Assembly (NCBI RefSeq): GCF_000212695.1
Contig: NC_015514.1
Span: 1,426,001-1,490,000, forward strand
Source of the DNA: Cellulomonas fimi ATCC 484
GTDB lineage: Bacteria; Actinomycetota; Actinomycetes; Actinomycetales; Cellulomonadaceae
Length of the DNA: 64,000 nt
Reading direction: 5' to 3'
Part shown: one piece after another, positions 24,864 to 33,833 of the stretch
Numbering within the stretch: position 1 is the first letter of the stretch
Layout of the letters: the number at the start of each line of letters is the position of its first letter
Translations under genes and position numbers: made by a program
The notes under the pieces: generated by a model
Databases searched by the model: none
Seen by the model: the letters and a program-made list of their open reading frames with translations, nothing else
Told to the model about the DNA's origin: nothing

Positions 24864-26536
24864 GCGTGCGCTCCCGTCGGTCCGTCGCCGTACCCGGGCT
24901 GGCCGGGCGCGGGCGGGAACAGCCCCGCGTCGCCCCGGTCGCCGCCCCAGCTCAGCAGGTTGACGCGCGTGGGCCGGTCGGCGCGCTCCGTCGCCGGGTG
25001 GAACGACTCGACGCCCACGGCCTGCTGGGCCAGCGCGACCGGGCGCTCGCCCCGCCTGCGTGTGCGCGGTCCGCCCATGCCCGGCCCGCCCTCGCCGTCG
25101 AGCGAGCAGCCGGCGGCGATCTCGTCGAGCGCGCGGGCGCTCTCGGCGTGCGCGGGCGGCACGACGTACCGGTCCTCGTACTTCGCGATCGCCAGCAGCC
25201 GGTACATCGCCTCGACCTCGTCGGCCGTCATGCCGACCGACGCCGCGATGCGCGGGTCCTGCTCCGTGCCGAGGTTGACGTTGCGCATGTGCGCGCGCAT
25301 CGCCGCGAGCCGTCGCAGCACGGCCGTGACCGGCCGGGTGTCGCCCGCGGTGAACAGGCCCGCGAGGTACTCGACCGGGATGCGCAGGCGCTCGATCGCG
25401 GCGAACAGCGTCCGGGCGTCCTCCCCGTCGTTGCCCGAGCCGGAGACGACGTCGACGACCGGGGACAGCGGCGGCACGTACCAGACCATCGGCAGCGTGC
25501 GGTACTCGGGGTGCAGGGGCAGCGCGACCTCGAACCTCGAGATGAGCGCCCACACCGGGGAGCGCTGCGCGGCGAGCACCCAGTCGTGCGGGATCCCGTC
25601 GCGCTGCGCCGCGGCGACGACCTCGGGGTCGGACGGGTCGAGCAGCACGGAGCGCTGCGCGGCGAGGAGCTCGTGCGGGTCCTCGACGGTCGCGGCCTCG
25701 AGCACGCGGTCGGCGTCGTACAGCACGAGCCCGAGGTAGCGCAGGCGCCCGACGCACGTCTCCGAGCACACCGTCGGCAGCCCGACCTCGAGCCGCGGGT
25801 AGCACATCGTGCACTTCTCGGCCTTGCCCGTGACGTGGTTGAAGTAGACCTTCTTGTACGGGCAGCCCGAGACGCACATGCGCCAGCCGCGGCACGCGTC
25901 CTGGTCGACGAGCACGATGCCGTCCTCCGCGCGCTTGTACATCGCACCCGACGGGCACGACGCGACGCACGACGGGTTGAGGCAGTGCTCGCAGATGCGC
26001 GGCAGGTAGAACATGAACGCCTGCTCGAGCTCGGCCTTCACGCGGTCGCTCATCTGCGCCAGGACGGGGTCCTTCTGCATGGTCGCCGCGGAGCCGCCGA
26101 GGTCGTCGTCCCAGTTCGCCGACCAGGTGATCTTCGTGTCCTCGCCGGTGAGCAGGGACTTGGGGCGGGCCACGGGCGTGTGCTCGCCCTGCGGGGCCGA
26201 CAGCAGGACGTCGTAGTCGTACGTCCACGGCTCGTAGTAGTCGCGCACCTCGGGGAGCCGGGGGTTGGCGAAGATGTGCGACAGCTTGGTGAACCGGCCA
26301 CCGGAGCGCAGGCGCAGCCGGCCCCGCCTGTTCAGGGTCCAGCCGCCGCCCCAGCGGTCCTGGTCCTCGTACGTGCGCGGGTAGCCCTGACCAGGCCGGG
26401 TCTCGACGTTGTTGAACCACACGTACTCGACGCCCGCGCGGTTCGTCCACGCCTGCTTGCACGTCACCGAGCAGGTGTGGCACCCGATGCACTTGTCGAG
26501 GTTCATGACCATCGCCATCTGCGCCATGACCTTCAC
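24860..26536 (-). CDS. narH: respiratory nitrate reductase beta subunit
   Basis: NarH is the four-cluster Fe-S electron-transfer subunit. The 558-residue protein has the expected Cys groups: CIGCHTCSVTC at residues 16-26, CEHCLNPSCVASCP near 183-196, CRGWRMCVSGCP near 216-227 with the Trp that marks the [3Fe-4S] cluster, and CTMCYPR near 244. The C-terminal 60 residues are a Pro/Gly-rich tail. The ATG at 26536 is 38 bases after the narG stop. It links menaquinol-oxidising NarI to catalytic NarG. Confidence 0.97.
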   Translation of the reverse strand: MKVMAQMAMVMNLDKCIGCHTCSVTCKQAWTNRAGVEYVWFNNVETRPGQGYPRTYEDQDRWGGGWTLNRRGRLRLRSGGRFTKLSHIFANPRLPEVRDYYEPWTYDYDVLLSAPQGEHTPVARPKSLLTGEDTKITWSANWDDDLGGSAATMQKDPVLAQMSDRVKAELEQAFMFYLPRICEHCLNPSCVASCPSGAMYKRAEDGIVLVDQDACRGWRMCVSGCPYKKVYFNHVTGKAEKCTMCYPRLEVGLPTVCSETCVGRLRYLGLVLYDADRVLEAATVEDPHELLAAQRSVLLDPSDPEVVAAAQRDGIPHDWVLAAQRSPVWALISRFEVALPLHPEYRTLPMVWYVPPLSPVVDVVSGSGNDGEDARTLFAAIERLRIPVEYLAGLFTAGDTRPVTAVLRRLAAMRAHMRNVNLGTEQDPRIAASVGMTADEVEAMYRLLAIAKYEDRYVVPPAHAESARALDEIAAGCSLDGEGGPGMGGPRTRRRGERPVALAQQAVGVESFHPATERADRPTRVNLLSWGGDRGDAGLFPPAPGQPGYGDGPTGAHA

Positions 26537-26573
26537 GAGCCGCTCCCGACAGCCGTGCCGATGGTGGGGGACA

Positions 26574-29500
26574 TCAGTACGTCACCTCCTGGGAACGCCG
26601 ACGGATGGTCGTGACCTCGTCGCGCTGGTTGCCCGTCGGGCCGAGGTAGTTGAAGGCGAAGGACAGCTGGGCGTACCCGCCGACGAGGTGGCTCGGCTTG
26701 AGCAGCACGCGCGTCAGGGAGTTGTGGATGCCCCCGCGCAGGCCCGACGTCTCGGACCGCGGCACGTCGACCGTCCGGTCCTTGGCGTGGTACATGAACA
26801 CCGTCCCGGCGGGCATCCGGTGCGAGACGACGGCCCGCGCGACGACGACGCCGTTGCGGTTGTACGCCTCGACCCACTCGTTGTCGGTGACGCCGATGGT
26901 CGCGGCGTCCTGCGGGGACATCCAGATCGTCGGGCCGCCGCGGGACAGCGTGAGCATGTGGAGGTTGTCCTGGTACTCGGAGTGGATGGACCACTTCGAG
27001 TGCGGCGTCAGGTAGCGGACGGCGACCTCGGCGTGGCCGTCCGAGCCGGGTGCGCCCGACGCGTCGGTCGACCCCGGGCGGGCGTCGCCGAACAGCCGGT
27101 GCAGGTCGAGCGGCGGCCGGTAGACCGGCAGGTTCTCGCCGAGCTCGCTCATCCAGTCGTGGTCGAGGAAGAAGTGCTGCCGGCCGGTGAGCGTGTGCCA
27201 CGGCTTGAGGTGCTCGACGTTGATCGTGAACGCCGAGTACCGCCGCCCGCCGTGCTCGGAGCCCGACCACTCCGGCGACGTGACGACGGGCACGGGCCGC
27301 GCCTGCACGTCGGGGAAGGTGATGCGCTTGCCCTCGTGGTCGCGGGCCAGCGACGCGAGCTCCGTGCCCGTGCGCCTCTCCACGCGTTCGAAGCCCTGCA
27401 CCGCGAGCCGACCGTTGGTCGTGCCCGACAGCGCGAGGATCGCCTCGCACACGTGCCGGGCGTCGTCGAGGCGCGGCTGCCCGGCGGCGACGCCGTCACG
27501 GACGGTCCCGTTCACCCGGGCGAGCTCGGCGACCTCGACGTCGGGGCTGAACGCGACGCCCTTGGTCACCATGCCGACCTTCGCGGTGAGCGGGCCGAGC
27601 GCGGCCCATCGGTCGGCGAGCGTCGCGTAGTCCCGCTCGACCACGACGAGCCTCGGCATCGACACGCCGGGCACGCGCCCCATCGCCTCGGGGACCGCGC
27701 CGTGCGGCGTCGCGAGCTCGTCGGGCGTGTCGTGCAGCAGCGGCACCGCGACGAGGTCCTCGCGCGTGCCCAGGTGGTCGACCGCGAGGTCCTGGAACGC
27801 GCGGGCCAGCGTGTGGAAGACGTCGAAGTCGGTCCGGGTCTGCCACGGCGGCGCGATCGCCGGGTTGAACGAGTGCACGTAGGGGTGCATGTCGGTGGTC
27901 GACAGGTCGTGCTTCTCGTACCAGGTCGCGGCGGGGAGCACGACGTCGCTGAACAGCGTCGTCGACGTCATCCGGAAGTCGCTCGTGACGAGCAGGTCGA
28001 GCTTGCCGCGGGGCGCCTCGTCCCGCCACGTCATCGACTGCGGGCGGCGGTCGGGCTCGGACTCGGGCGCGCGCACCGCGGAGTCGGTGCCGAGCAGGTG
28101 CCGCAGGAAGTACTCGTTGCCCTTGCCCGACGAGCCGAGCAGGTTCGCCCGCCACACCGTCAGCACGCGAGGGAAGTTCGCGGGGTCGTCCGGGTCCTCG
28201 CACGCGTACCGCAGCCGTCCGGCCTCGAGCTCGTCGACGACGTGCTGCGCCGGGTCGACGCCCTTCGCGCGCGCCTCGGCCACGAGGTCGAGCGGGTTGC
28301 GGTCGAACGTCGGGTACGACGGCATCCAGCCGCGCTGGGCGCTCTCGACCAGGCAGTCCGCCGTCGTGCGGCCCGTGAACCGGCCCTCGGCCAGCGGTGA
28401 CGCGAGCGCGTCGGCGGGCAGGCCGTCGTAGCGCCACTGGTCCGTCGCGAGGTACCAGAACGCCGTGCCGATCATCTGCCGCGGCGGCCGCACCCAGTCC
28501 AGGCCGAACGCGTACTGCGCCCAGCCCGTGACCGGCCGGCACTTCTCCTGGCCGACGTAGTGCGCCCAGCCGCCCCCGTTGACGCCCTGGCAGCCGGTCA
28601 TGGACATGAGCGCGAGGAAGGTGCGGTAGATCGTGTCGGAGTGGAACCAGTGGTTGGTGCCCGCACCCATCAGGATCATCGAGCGCCCGCCGGAGTCCTC
28701 GGCGTTCTGCGCGATCTCCCGCCCGATCCGCGCGGCGGCCGCGGCGGGGACGGACGTGATCTCCTCCTGCCAGGCGGGGGTGCCGGGCGACGACGCGTCG
28801 TCGTAGCCGGTCGGCCACGTGCCGGGCAGGCCGTCGCGGCCCACGCCGTACTGCGCGAGCAGCAGGTCGAACACGGTGGTCACGACCCGCCCGCCGAGCC
28901 GCGTCACCGGCACGCCGCGGCGCACGACGCCCGCGCCGCCCTGGTGCTCCGCGCCCTTCTCGGGGGCCAGGTCGAAGCGGGGCAGGTCGACGGCGACGGC
29001 GTCGTCGCCCGCCGCCGCGCCGCGGACGTCGCGGATCGACAGCACGGGCTCGACGTCGCCCAGGTCGAGGTTCCAGCGCCCTTCCTGCGCGGGGTCGAAC
29101 CGCCGGCCGAGCGACCCGTTCGGGACGTGCGGCGTGCCGTCGGCGTCGAGGACCACGGTCAGGAACGCCGCGTCGCGCGCGTCGGCGTCCGCCCCGGCGA
29201 GGGCCCCCAGCGTGTCCGCGGTGAGGAACTTGTCGGGCACCCACGCGTCGCCGCGCTGCTTGAGCGTGACCAGGTGCGACGCGTCGGTGAACCGGCGCAG
29301 GTAGTCCGCGAACCGCTCCGTGCGCCGCTCGACGAGGAACTCGCGCAGCACCACGTGCCCCATGGCGAACGCCAGCGCGCCGTCCGTGCCCGGGTGCGGG
29401 GCCAGCCACTCGTCGGCGAGCTTGGTGTTGGCCGCGTAGTCGGGGGACACCGCGACGACCTTCTGGCCCCGGTAGCGCGCCTCGGCGAGGAAGTGGGCGT

Positions 29501-30335
29501 CGGGCGTGCGCGTCACGGGGACGTTCGAGCCCCACATGACGAGGTACGACGCGTTCCACCAGTCCGCCGACTCCGGCACGTCCGTCTGGTCGCCGAACAC
29601 CTGCGGGGACGCGACCGGGAGGTCGGCGTACCAGTCGTAGAACGACAGCATCGTGCCGCCGAGCATCGAGACGAACCGCGCGCCCGACCCGTGCGACACC
29701 ATCGACATCGCCGGGATGGGGGAGAAGCCCGCGACGCGGTCCGGCCCGAACTCCTTGATGGTGTGCACGTGCGCGGCGGCGACGATCTCGGACGCCTCGT
29801 CCCACGTCGCCCGGACCAGCCCGCCCTTGCCGCGCGCCGACTTGTACGCGCGCGCCGTCTCGGGGTCGGACGTCACCTGCGCCCATGCCGCCACCGGGTC
29901 GCCTGTGCGGGCCTTCGCCTCGCGGTACGCCCGCAGCAGCACGCCGCGCACGTACGGGTAGCGGACCCGCGTCGGGGAGTACGTGTACCAGGAGAACGAC
30001 GCGCCCCGCGGGCAGCCCCGCGGCTCGTACTCGGGGGAGTCCGGACCGACCGTCGGGTAGTCGGTCTGCTGCGTCTCCCACGTGATGATGCCGTCCTTGA
30101 CGTACACCTGCCACGAGCACGAGCCCGTGCAGTTCACGCCGTGCGTCGAGCGCACCACCTTGTCGTGCGACCAGCGGTCCCGGTAGAACGCGTCGCCCTT
30201 GCGGCCCCCCTCCAGGAAGAGGCTGCGCAGGTCGGGCGACACCGTCCCGGGCCGCAGCCGCGCCCCGACCCGCAGCAGCGTGTCGACGGCCGGGTTGTCG
30301 GTCCCGGCGGGGCCGGGCTGGCGGGATGCGGGCAC
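26574..30335 (-). CDS. narG: respiratory nitrate reductase alpha subunit
   Basis: NarG is the Mo-bisMGD catalytic subunit that reduces nitrate to nitrite. The 1253-residue length is normal. The N-terminal His-Cys3 site for the FS0 [4Fe-4S] cluster is His65, Cys69, Cys73 and Cys108 (HGVNCTGSC, RGCPRG). The Mo-ligand Asp is Asp238 in YADLPVASPQ. There is no twin-arginine signal peptide, so the enzyme faces the cytoplasm as in bacterial NarGHI and needs nitrate import. narK lies 52 bases upstream on the same strand, giving a narK-G-H-J-I operon. Confidence 0.98.
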   Translation of the reverse strand: MPASRQPGPAGTDNPAVDTLLRVGARLRPGTVSPDLRSLFLEGGRKGDAFYRDRWSHDKVVRSTHGVNCTGSCSWQVYVKDGIITWETQQTDYPTVGPDSPEYEPRGCPRGASFSWYTYSPTRVRYPYVRGVLLRAYREAKARTGDPVAAWAQVTSDPETARAYKSARGKGGLVRATWDEASEIVAAAHVHTIKEFGPDRVAGFSPIPAMSMVSHGSGARFVSMLGGTMLSFYDWYADLPVASPQVFGDQTDVPESADWWNASYLVMWGSNVPVTRTPDAHFLAEARYRGQKVVAVSPDYAANTKLADEWLAPHPGTDGALAFAMGHVVLREFLVERRTERFADYLRRFTDASHLVTLKQRGDAWVPDKFLTADTLGALAGADADARDAAFLTVVLDADGTPHVPNGSLGRRFDPAQEGRWNLDLGDVEPVLSIRDVRGAAAGDDAVAVDLPRFDLAPEKGAEHQGGAGVVRRGVPVTRLGGRVVTTVFDLLLAQYGVGRDGLPGTWPTGYDDASSPGTPAWQEEITSVPAAAAARIGREIAQNAEDSGGRSMILMGAGTNHWFHSDTIYRTFLALMSMTGCQGVNGGGWAHYVGQEKCRPVTGWAQYAFGLDWVRPPRQMIGTAFWYLATDQWRYDGLPADALASPLAEGRFTGRTTADCLVESAQRGWMPSYPTFDRNPLDLVAEARAKGVDPAQHVVDELEAGRLRYACEDPDDPANFPRVLTVWRANLLGSSGKGNEYFLRHLLGTDSAVRAPESEPDRRPQSMTWRDEAPRGKLDLLVTSDFRMTSTTLFSDVVLPAATWYEKHDLSTTDMHPYVHSFNPAIAPPWQTRTDFDVFHTLARAFQDLAVDHLGTREDLVAVPLLHDTPDELATPHGAVPEAMGRVPGVSMPRLVVVERDYATLADRWAALGPLTAKVGMVTKGVAFSPDVEVAELARVNGTVRDGVAAGQPRLDDARHVCEAILALSGTTNGRLAVQGFERVERRTGTELASLARDHEGKRITFPDVQARPVPVVTSPEWSGSEHGGRRYSAFTINVEHLKPWHTLTGRQHFFLDHDWMSELGENLPVYRPPLDLHRLFGDARPGSTDASGAPGSDGHAEVAVRYLTPHSKWSIHSEYQDNLHMLTLSRGGPTIWMSPQDAATIGVTDNEWVEAYNRNGVVVARAVVSHRMPAGTVFMYHAKDRTVDVPRSETSGLRGGIHNSLTRVLLKPSHLVGGYAQLSFAFNYLGPTGNQRDEVTTIRRRSQEVTY

Positions 30336-30387
30336 GAGGACCTCCGAGGGAGCGGCGGCGGTGACGCGGGTGCGGGGGCGGGGTGGC

Positions 30388-31698
30388 TCAGCTCGGGCGC
30401 GGGGCGCCCGGCCGGGCGTACTGGACCCAGGTCAGGACGGTGCAGGCCGCGAAGAAGACCGTGCAGCCCACGAAGAACGCGGTCGGGGAGAACGCGGACA
30501 GCGCCATGCCGACGAGGAACGGCCCGAACGCCGCGACCGACGACGTGAACCCGATGACGCCGCCCGCCCGACGCCGGTCGAAGATCATCGGCATCTGCTT
30601 GAACGTGCCCGCGTTGCCGATGCCGGCGAACGTGAAGATCGCGAGCATCCCGCCCAGGAAGCAGCCGAACTGCGTGACGTCCGTGGGACGCAGGAAGAAC
30701 AGCGTGAAGACCGTGCTGGCCGTCATGCCGATCCCGGAGACGAGCGTCCACACGGCACCGCCGAACCGGTCGCACAGCGGGCCCCACGCGGCGCGCGTGA
30801 TCGAGCCCAGGAGCGGGCCGAGGAACGCGAACTTCAGCGGGTCCGGAGCGCCCTCGAAGTCGCCGAACAGGTTGAGCGTGAGCAGGCCGAGCTGCGCGGC
30901 GAACCCGGAGAACGCGCCGAACGTCATGGTGTAGATGGCCGTCATGTACCACGTGTGCCGGTCGCGGAAGATGTCGAGCTGCTGGCGGATGTTCGCCGTG
31001 ACCGGGACGCGCTTGAGGTACATCGCCGACAGGCCGATGCCGAGCAGCACCCACGGCACGAGGACGAGGCCCGCGTTGTGCAGCCACATCGAGCCGCCGT
31101 CGGCCTTCTGCTGCGGCGTGAGCGCCGCCGTGCCGAGCAGCCCGAAGCCGATGACCCACGGCACGAGGAACTGGATGAGGCTCACGCCGAAGTTGCCGAG
31201 CCCGGCCTGCAGGCCCAGGGCCGTGCCCGCCATGCGCTTGGGGAAGAAGTAGCTCGTCGACGGCATGAAGCCCGCGAAGGCGCCGCCGCCGAGGCCCGCC
31301 GCGACCGCGAGCAGCAGCAGCACGGTGTAGGACGTGGACGGGTCCCGGACCGCCATGGTCCAGCCCGCCATGGGCAGCAGCATGAGCGTCGCCGTGCCGC
31401 CGACCAGCGTCTTGGTGCCGAGCATGGGCGGCAGGAACGTGTACGCCATCCGGAACAGGCCGCCGGCCAGCCCGGGGATCGCCACGAGCCAGTACAGCTG
31501 CTCCTTGCTCAGGTCGTAGCCGATGACGTTGAGACGCGGCGCGATGGCGCTCACGAGGTACCACACGCAGAACGCGAGCGTGAGGTTGTACGTCGTGATC
31601 CACAGGGTGCGCCACGCGATGCGGCGGTCCCACGTGGAGTCGTCCTCGGGGTTCCAGTTCGCGAGGTCCGGCGCGAGCGCGGTCGGTGCGGCGGTCAT
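30388..31698 (-). CDS. narK: nitrate/nitrite transporter of the NarK family
   Basis: The 436-residue MFS protein has twelve hydrophobic spans and the two nitrate-signature glycine motifs (GLQAGLGNFGVSLIQF near residue 165 and GIGNAGTFKQMP near 360). It supplies nitrate to the cytoplasmic NarGHI and/or exports nitrite. Being first in the cluster, it carries the operon promoter in the 135-base gap to the regulator gene, where an inverted repeat GGAGGC/GCCTCC (31735-31754) and a larger palindrome are seen. The ATG at 31698 follows GGAGGACCCG. Confidence 0.95.
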   Translation of the reverse strand: MTAAPTALAPDLANWNPEDDSTWDRRIAWRTLWITTYNLTLAFCVWYLVSAIAPRLNVIGYDLSKEQLYWLVAIPGLAGGLFRMAYTFLPPMLGTKTLVGGTATLMLLPMAGWTMAVRDPSTSYTVLLLLAVAAGLGGGAFAGFMPSTSYFFPKRMAGTALGLQAGLGNFGVSLIQFLVPWVIGFGLLGTAALTPQQKADGGSMWLHNAGLVLVPWVLLGIGLSAMYLKRVPVTANIRQQLDIFRDRHTWYMTAIYTMTFGAFSGFAAQLGLLTLNLFGDFEGAPDPLKFAFLGPLLGSITRAAWGPLCDRFGGAVWTLVSGIGMTASTVFTLFFLRPTDVTQFGCFLGGMLAIFTFAGIGNAGTFKQMPMIFDRRRAGGVIGFTSSVAAFGPFLVGMALSAFSPTAFFVGCTVFFAACTVLTWVQYARPGAPRPS

Positions 31699-31815
31699 CG
31701 GGTCCTCCTCGGGTGCGCCGGGTACGGCGTCGGGGGAGGCCGTCGTCAGCCTCCTCGTCGCCGAGCATCCCGGGCGGGCCGGAGCCGTCTCCAGCGCGAG
31801 TGCCGTGGAAAACCG

Positions 31816-31835
31816 GACGCCTGTCGACGGGCGTC
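31816..31835. promoter_or_regulatory. 20-base palindrome between narK and its regulator gene
   Basis: GACGCCTGTCGACGGGCGTC has one mismatched pair and overlaps the stop codon of the regulator gene. It may be the regulator terminator or an operator for narK; sequence alone does not decide. Confidence 0.4.
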
Positions 31836-32568
31836 AGCAGGGCTGGGGGACCGGCTCGCGGTCGTGCGCGCGCAGCTCGAGGACGCAGTGGTGCGGCTCC
31901 ACGAACGGCCGCAGCTCGGCCGCCTCGACGGGACCGCCGACGGCGTCGAGCACGCCCTGCGCGAGCCCGAGGTGCACGCTGCAGACGACGTCCGGCCGCT
32001 CGCGCGCGAGGTCGAGGAACGGGCAGCGCCACAGGTGGAACCGCAGCGGCGCCTCCTCCAGGTCCGGGTCGAAGCCGAGCCGGTCGAGGTGCGCGCACAG
32101 CGCGTCGAGCTGGCGCTGCTGCGGCGGGGGCTCGGACGCCGCGCCGGGCGCCGTCGGGCGGACGGCGGCCACGGCGCTCGCGGCCAGCGCACGGCCCGCG
32201 GCCCGTGCGGTCTCGGGGACCGACTCGACGGGCCGGCCGTAGCCCTGCAGCAGCACGCGGCTCAGCGCCGCGCCGGCGATCGCGTCCTCGAGGCGCCGGG
32301 CCGCGACCGGGTCGGTCCGCACGTCCTGCGACGTGACCGCGCGGTAGACGATGCGCGGCCGTCCCCGCGTGGTGCGGACCTCCGGCTCGCGGTGCACGAA
32401 CCCGTCGACCACGAGCCGCTGCAGGTGCTCGCGTGCCGTGTTCTCGTGCAGGCCGGTGCGGTCGGCCAGCTCGCCGACCGTCGCCGGACCGCCGCTCTGC
32501 AGCAGGTGCAGCAGGTCGACGCGGCTGCCCGAGCCGAGGGTGCGCGCTGCGGCGGTGCGACGGGACAT
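31834..32568 (-). CDS. helix-turn-helix regulator with possible Fe-S centre, nar cluster
   Basis: The 244-residue protein has an N-terminal winged helix of ArsR/SufR type (VDLLHLLQSGGPATVGELADRTGLHENTAREHLQRLV, residues 17-53) and a C-terminal domain with Cys182 (LWRCPFL), Cys196 (DVVCSVH) and Cys228 (PHHCVLE), a spacing like the Fe-S-binding half of SufR-type regulators. It is encoded just upstream of narK on the same strand and divergent from the NnrS-like/NirK genes. This position makes it the probable redox- or NO-responsive regulator of the island. The Fe-S centre is inferred. Confidence 0.8.
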   Translation of the reverse strand: MSRRTAAARTLGSGSRVDLLHLLQSGGPATVGELADRTGLHENTAREHLQRLVVDGFVHREPEVRTTRGRPRIVYRAVTSQDVRTDPVAARRLEDAIAGAALSRVLLQGYGRPVESVPETARAAGRALAASAVAAVRPTAPGAASEPPPQQRQLDALCAHLDRLGFDPDLEEAPLRFHLWRCPFLDLARERPDVVCSVHLGLAQGVLDAVGGPVEAAELRPFVEPHHCVLELRAHDREPVPQPC

Positions 32569-32604
32569 GGGCCGATCATCGAGGCGGTGTGACGCGCGCT
32601 TCTC

Positions 32605-32618
32605 GGGACCTCCGTCCC
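32605..32618. promoter_or_regulatory. DosR/DevR-like box
   Basis: GGGACCTCCGTCCC has the GGGAC-N4-GTCCC core of the DosR (DevR) hypoxia box. It lies in the divergent gap between the regulator and the NnrS-like gene, 25 bases upstream of the -10 element TACGGT at 32643, a good activator position. No DosR gene is identified here with certainty. Confidence 0.5.
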
Positions 32619-32642
32619 ATCCGCAGGCCAGGGGAGCAAATC

Positions 32643-32648
32643 TACGGT
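32643..32648 (+). promoter_or_regulatory. -10 element for leaderless NnrS-like mRNA
   Basis: TACGGT ends six bases before GTG 32655, with no Shine-Dalgarno between, so the denitrification transcript should begin at the start codon. Confidence 0.55.
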
Positions 32649-32654
32649 CGAGCC

Positions 32655-33833
32655 GTGAAAACCCGTGACCTGCGTGGACGAGTCGTCCTGATGGTGCCCG
32701 TCGCCGTCGCGCTGCTCGCCGGGCTCGACGCCGCGCTGGTCCTGCTCGGGCTGCCCGCGCCCGTGACGACCGAGCGCCTGCCGGACGTGCACGGCGCGCT
32801 CATGGTGCTCGGCTTCGTCGGCGCGCTCGTCGCGCTCGAACGGGCCGTCGCCGTCGGACGCCCGCTCGGCTACCTGTCGCCCGCGCTCCTCGGCGGGGGC
32901 GGCCTGCTGCTGCTCAGCCCGCTGCCCCTGGCCGCCGGTCGGCTCGCCCAGCTCGGCGGCACGCTCGTGCTCGTCGGGCTGTACGCCGTCGTGTGGCGGC
33001 GGCAGGCGGCCGCCGCGGTCGCCGTGCAGGGCCTCGCCGCGCTGCTCGCCGTCGGGTCCGCCGTGCTGTGGCTCGGCGACGTGCCCGTGCCCCGGCTCGT
33101 GCCGTGGTGGGTCGGGTTCCTCGTCCTCACCGTCGCAGGGGAGCGCCTCGAGCTCATGCGCGTCGCCGCCCCGCCCCCCGTCGCCGAGCGCGGCGTCGTC
33201 GGCGCCGCGCTCGCGTTCCCCGTCGCGGCCGCCGTCGCGCTGCTCGCGCCCGACGCCGGCTACCCGCTGCTCGGCGCGACGCTGCTCGTCGTCGTCGGGT
33301 TCCTCGTGCGGTACGACGTCGCGCGTCGCACGGTGCGCGCCACCGGGCTGCCGCGGTTCATGGCCGCCGCGATGCTCGCCGGGTACGGCTGGCTCGCGGT
33401 CGCCGGCGGGCTGTGGCTCCTGCGCGGCCCCCTGCTCGCCGGTCCGGGCTACGACGCCGTCCTGCACGCGGTGTTCCTCGGCTTCGTCATCTCGATGGTC
33501 ATGGCGCACGCGCCCGTGATCCTGCCGGCCGTGCTGCGCCGCCCGCTGCCCTACCGGGCCGCCATGTGGGGTCCGCTCGTCGCGCTGCACGTCACGCTCG
33601 CCGTCCGCGTCGGGCTCGGCGACGCCCGTGACCTGCCGGTCGTGGTGCAGGTCGGTGGCGTCGGCAACATCCTCGCGCTGCTCGCGTTCCCGGTCGTCGC
33701 GGTCCTGTCCGCACGTGCGGCGGCGCGCGCGACGGCCGTGCGTGCGCCGGCGCGCGCCGCTGCGCCCGTGGGTGCAGCGCCCATGACCGGACCACCCGTC
33801 GCCGAAGCGGCCGCGGCCGAGGTGACGGCGTGA
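32655..33833 (+). CDS. polytopic NnrS-like membrane protein
   Basis: The 392-residue protein has about eleven to twelve hydrophobic spans. Two His-containing blocks, LPDVHGALMVLGFVGALVALERA (residue 46 region) and LHAVFLGFVISMVMAHAPVILP, resemble NnrS, a heme- and copper-containing membrane protein that protects denitrifiers from NO stress. The assignment is by pattern and context and needs profile confirmation. The gene overlaps the NirK-fusion gene by GTGA, so both are co-translated. The C-terminal tail is an Ala-rich low-complexity stretch. It starts at GTG 32655 behind a leaderless-type -10 element and a DosR-like box. Confidence 0.65.
   Translation: MKTRDLRGRVVLMVPVAVALLAGLDAALVLLGLPAPVTTERLPDVHGALMVLGFVGALVALERAVAVGRPLGYLSPALLGGGGLLLLSPLPLAAGRLAQLGGTLVLVGLYAVVWRRQAAAAVAVQGLAALLAVGSAVLWLGDVPVPRLVPWWVGFLVLTVAGERLELMRVAAPPPVAERGVVGAALAFPVAAAVALLAPDAGYPLLGATLLVVVGFLVRYDVARRTVRATGLPRFMAAAMLAGYGWLAVAGGLWLLRGPLLAGPGYDAVLHAVFLGFVISMVMAHAPVILPAVLRRPLPYRAAMWGPLVALHVTLAVRVGLGDARDLPVVVQVGGVGNILALLAFPVVAVLSARAAARATAVRAPARAAAPVGAAPMTGPPVAEAAAAEVTA

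Noticed and set aside
31686..31833. Extra small gene upstream of narK
   Set aside because: The plus-strand frame there has no ribosome-binding site or recognisable protein features and covers the narK promoter region.
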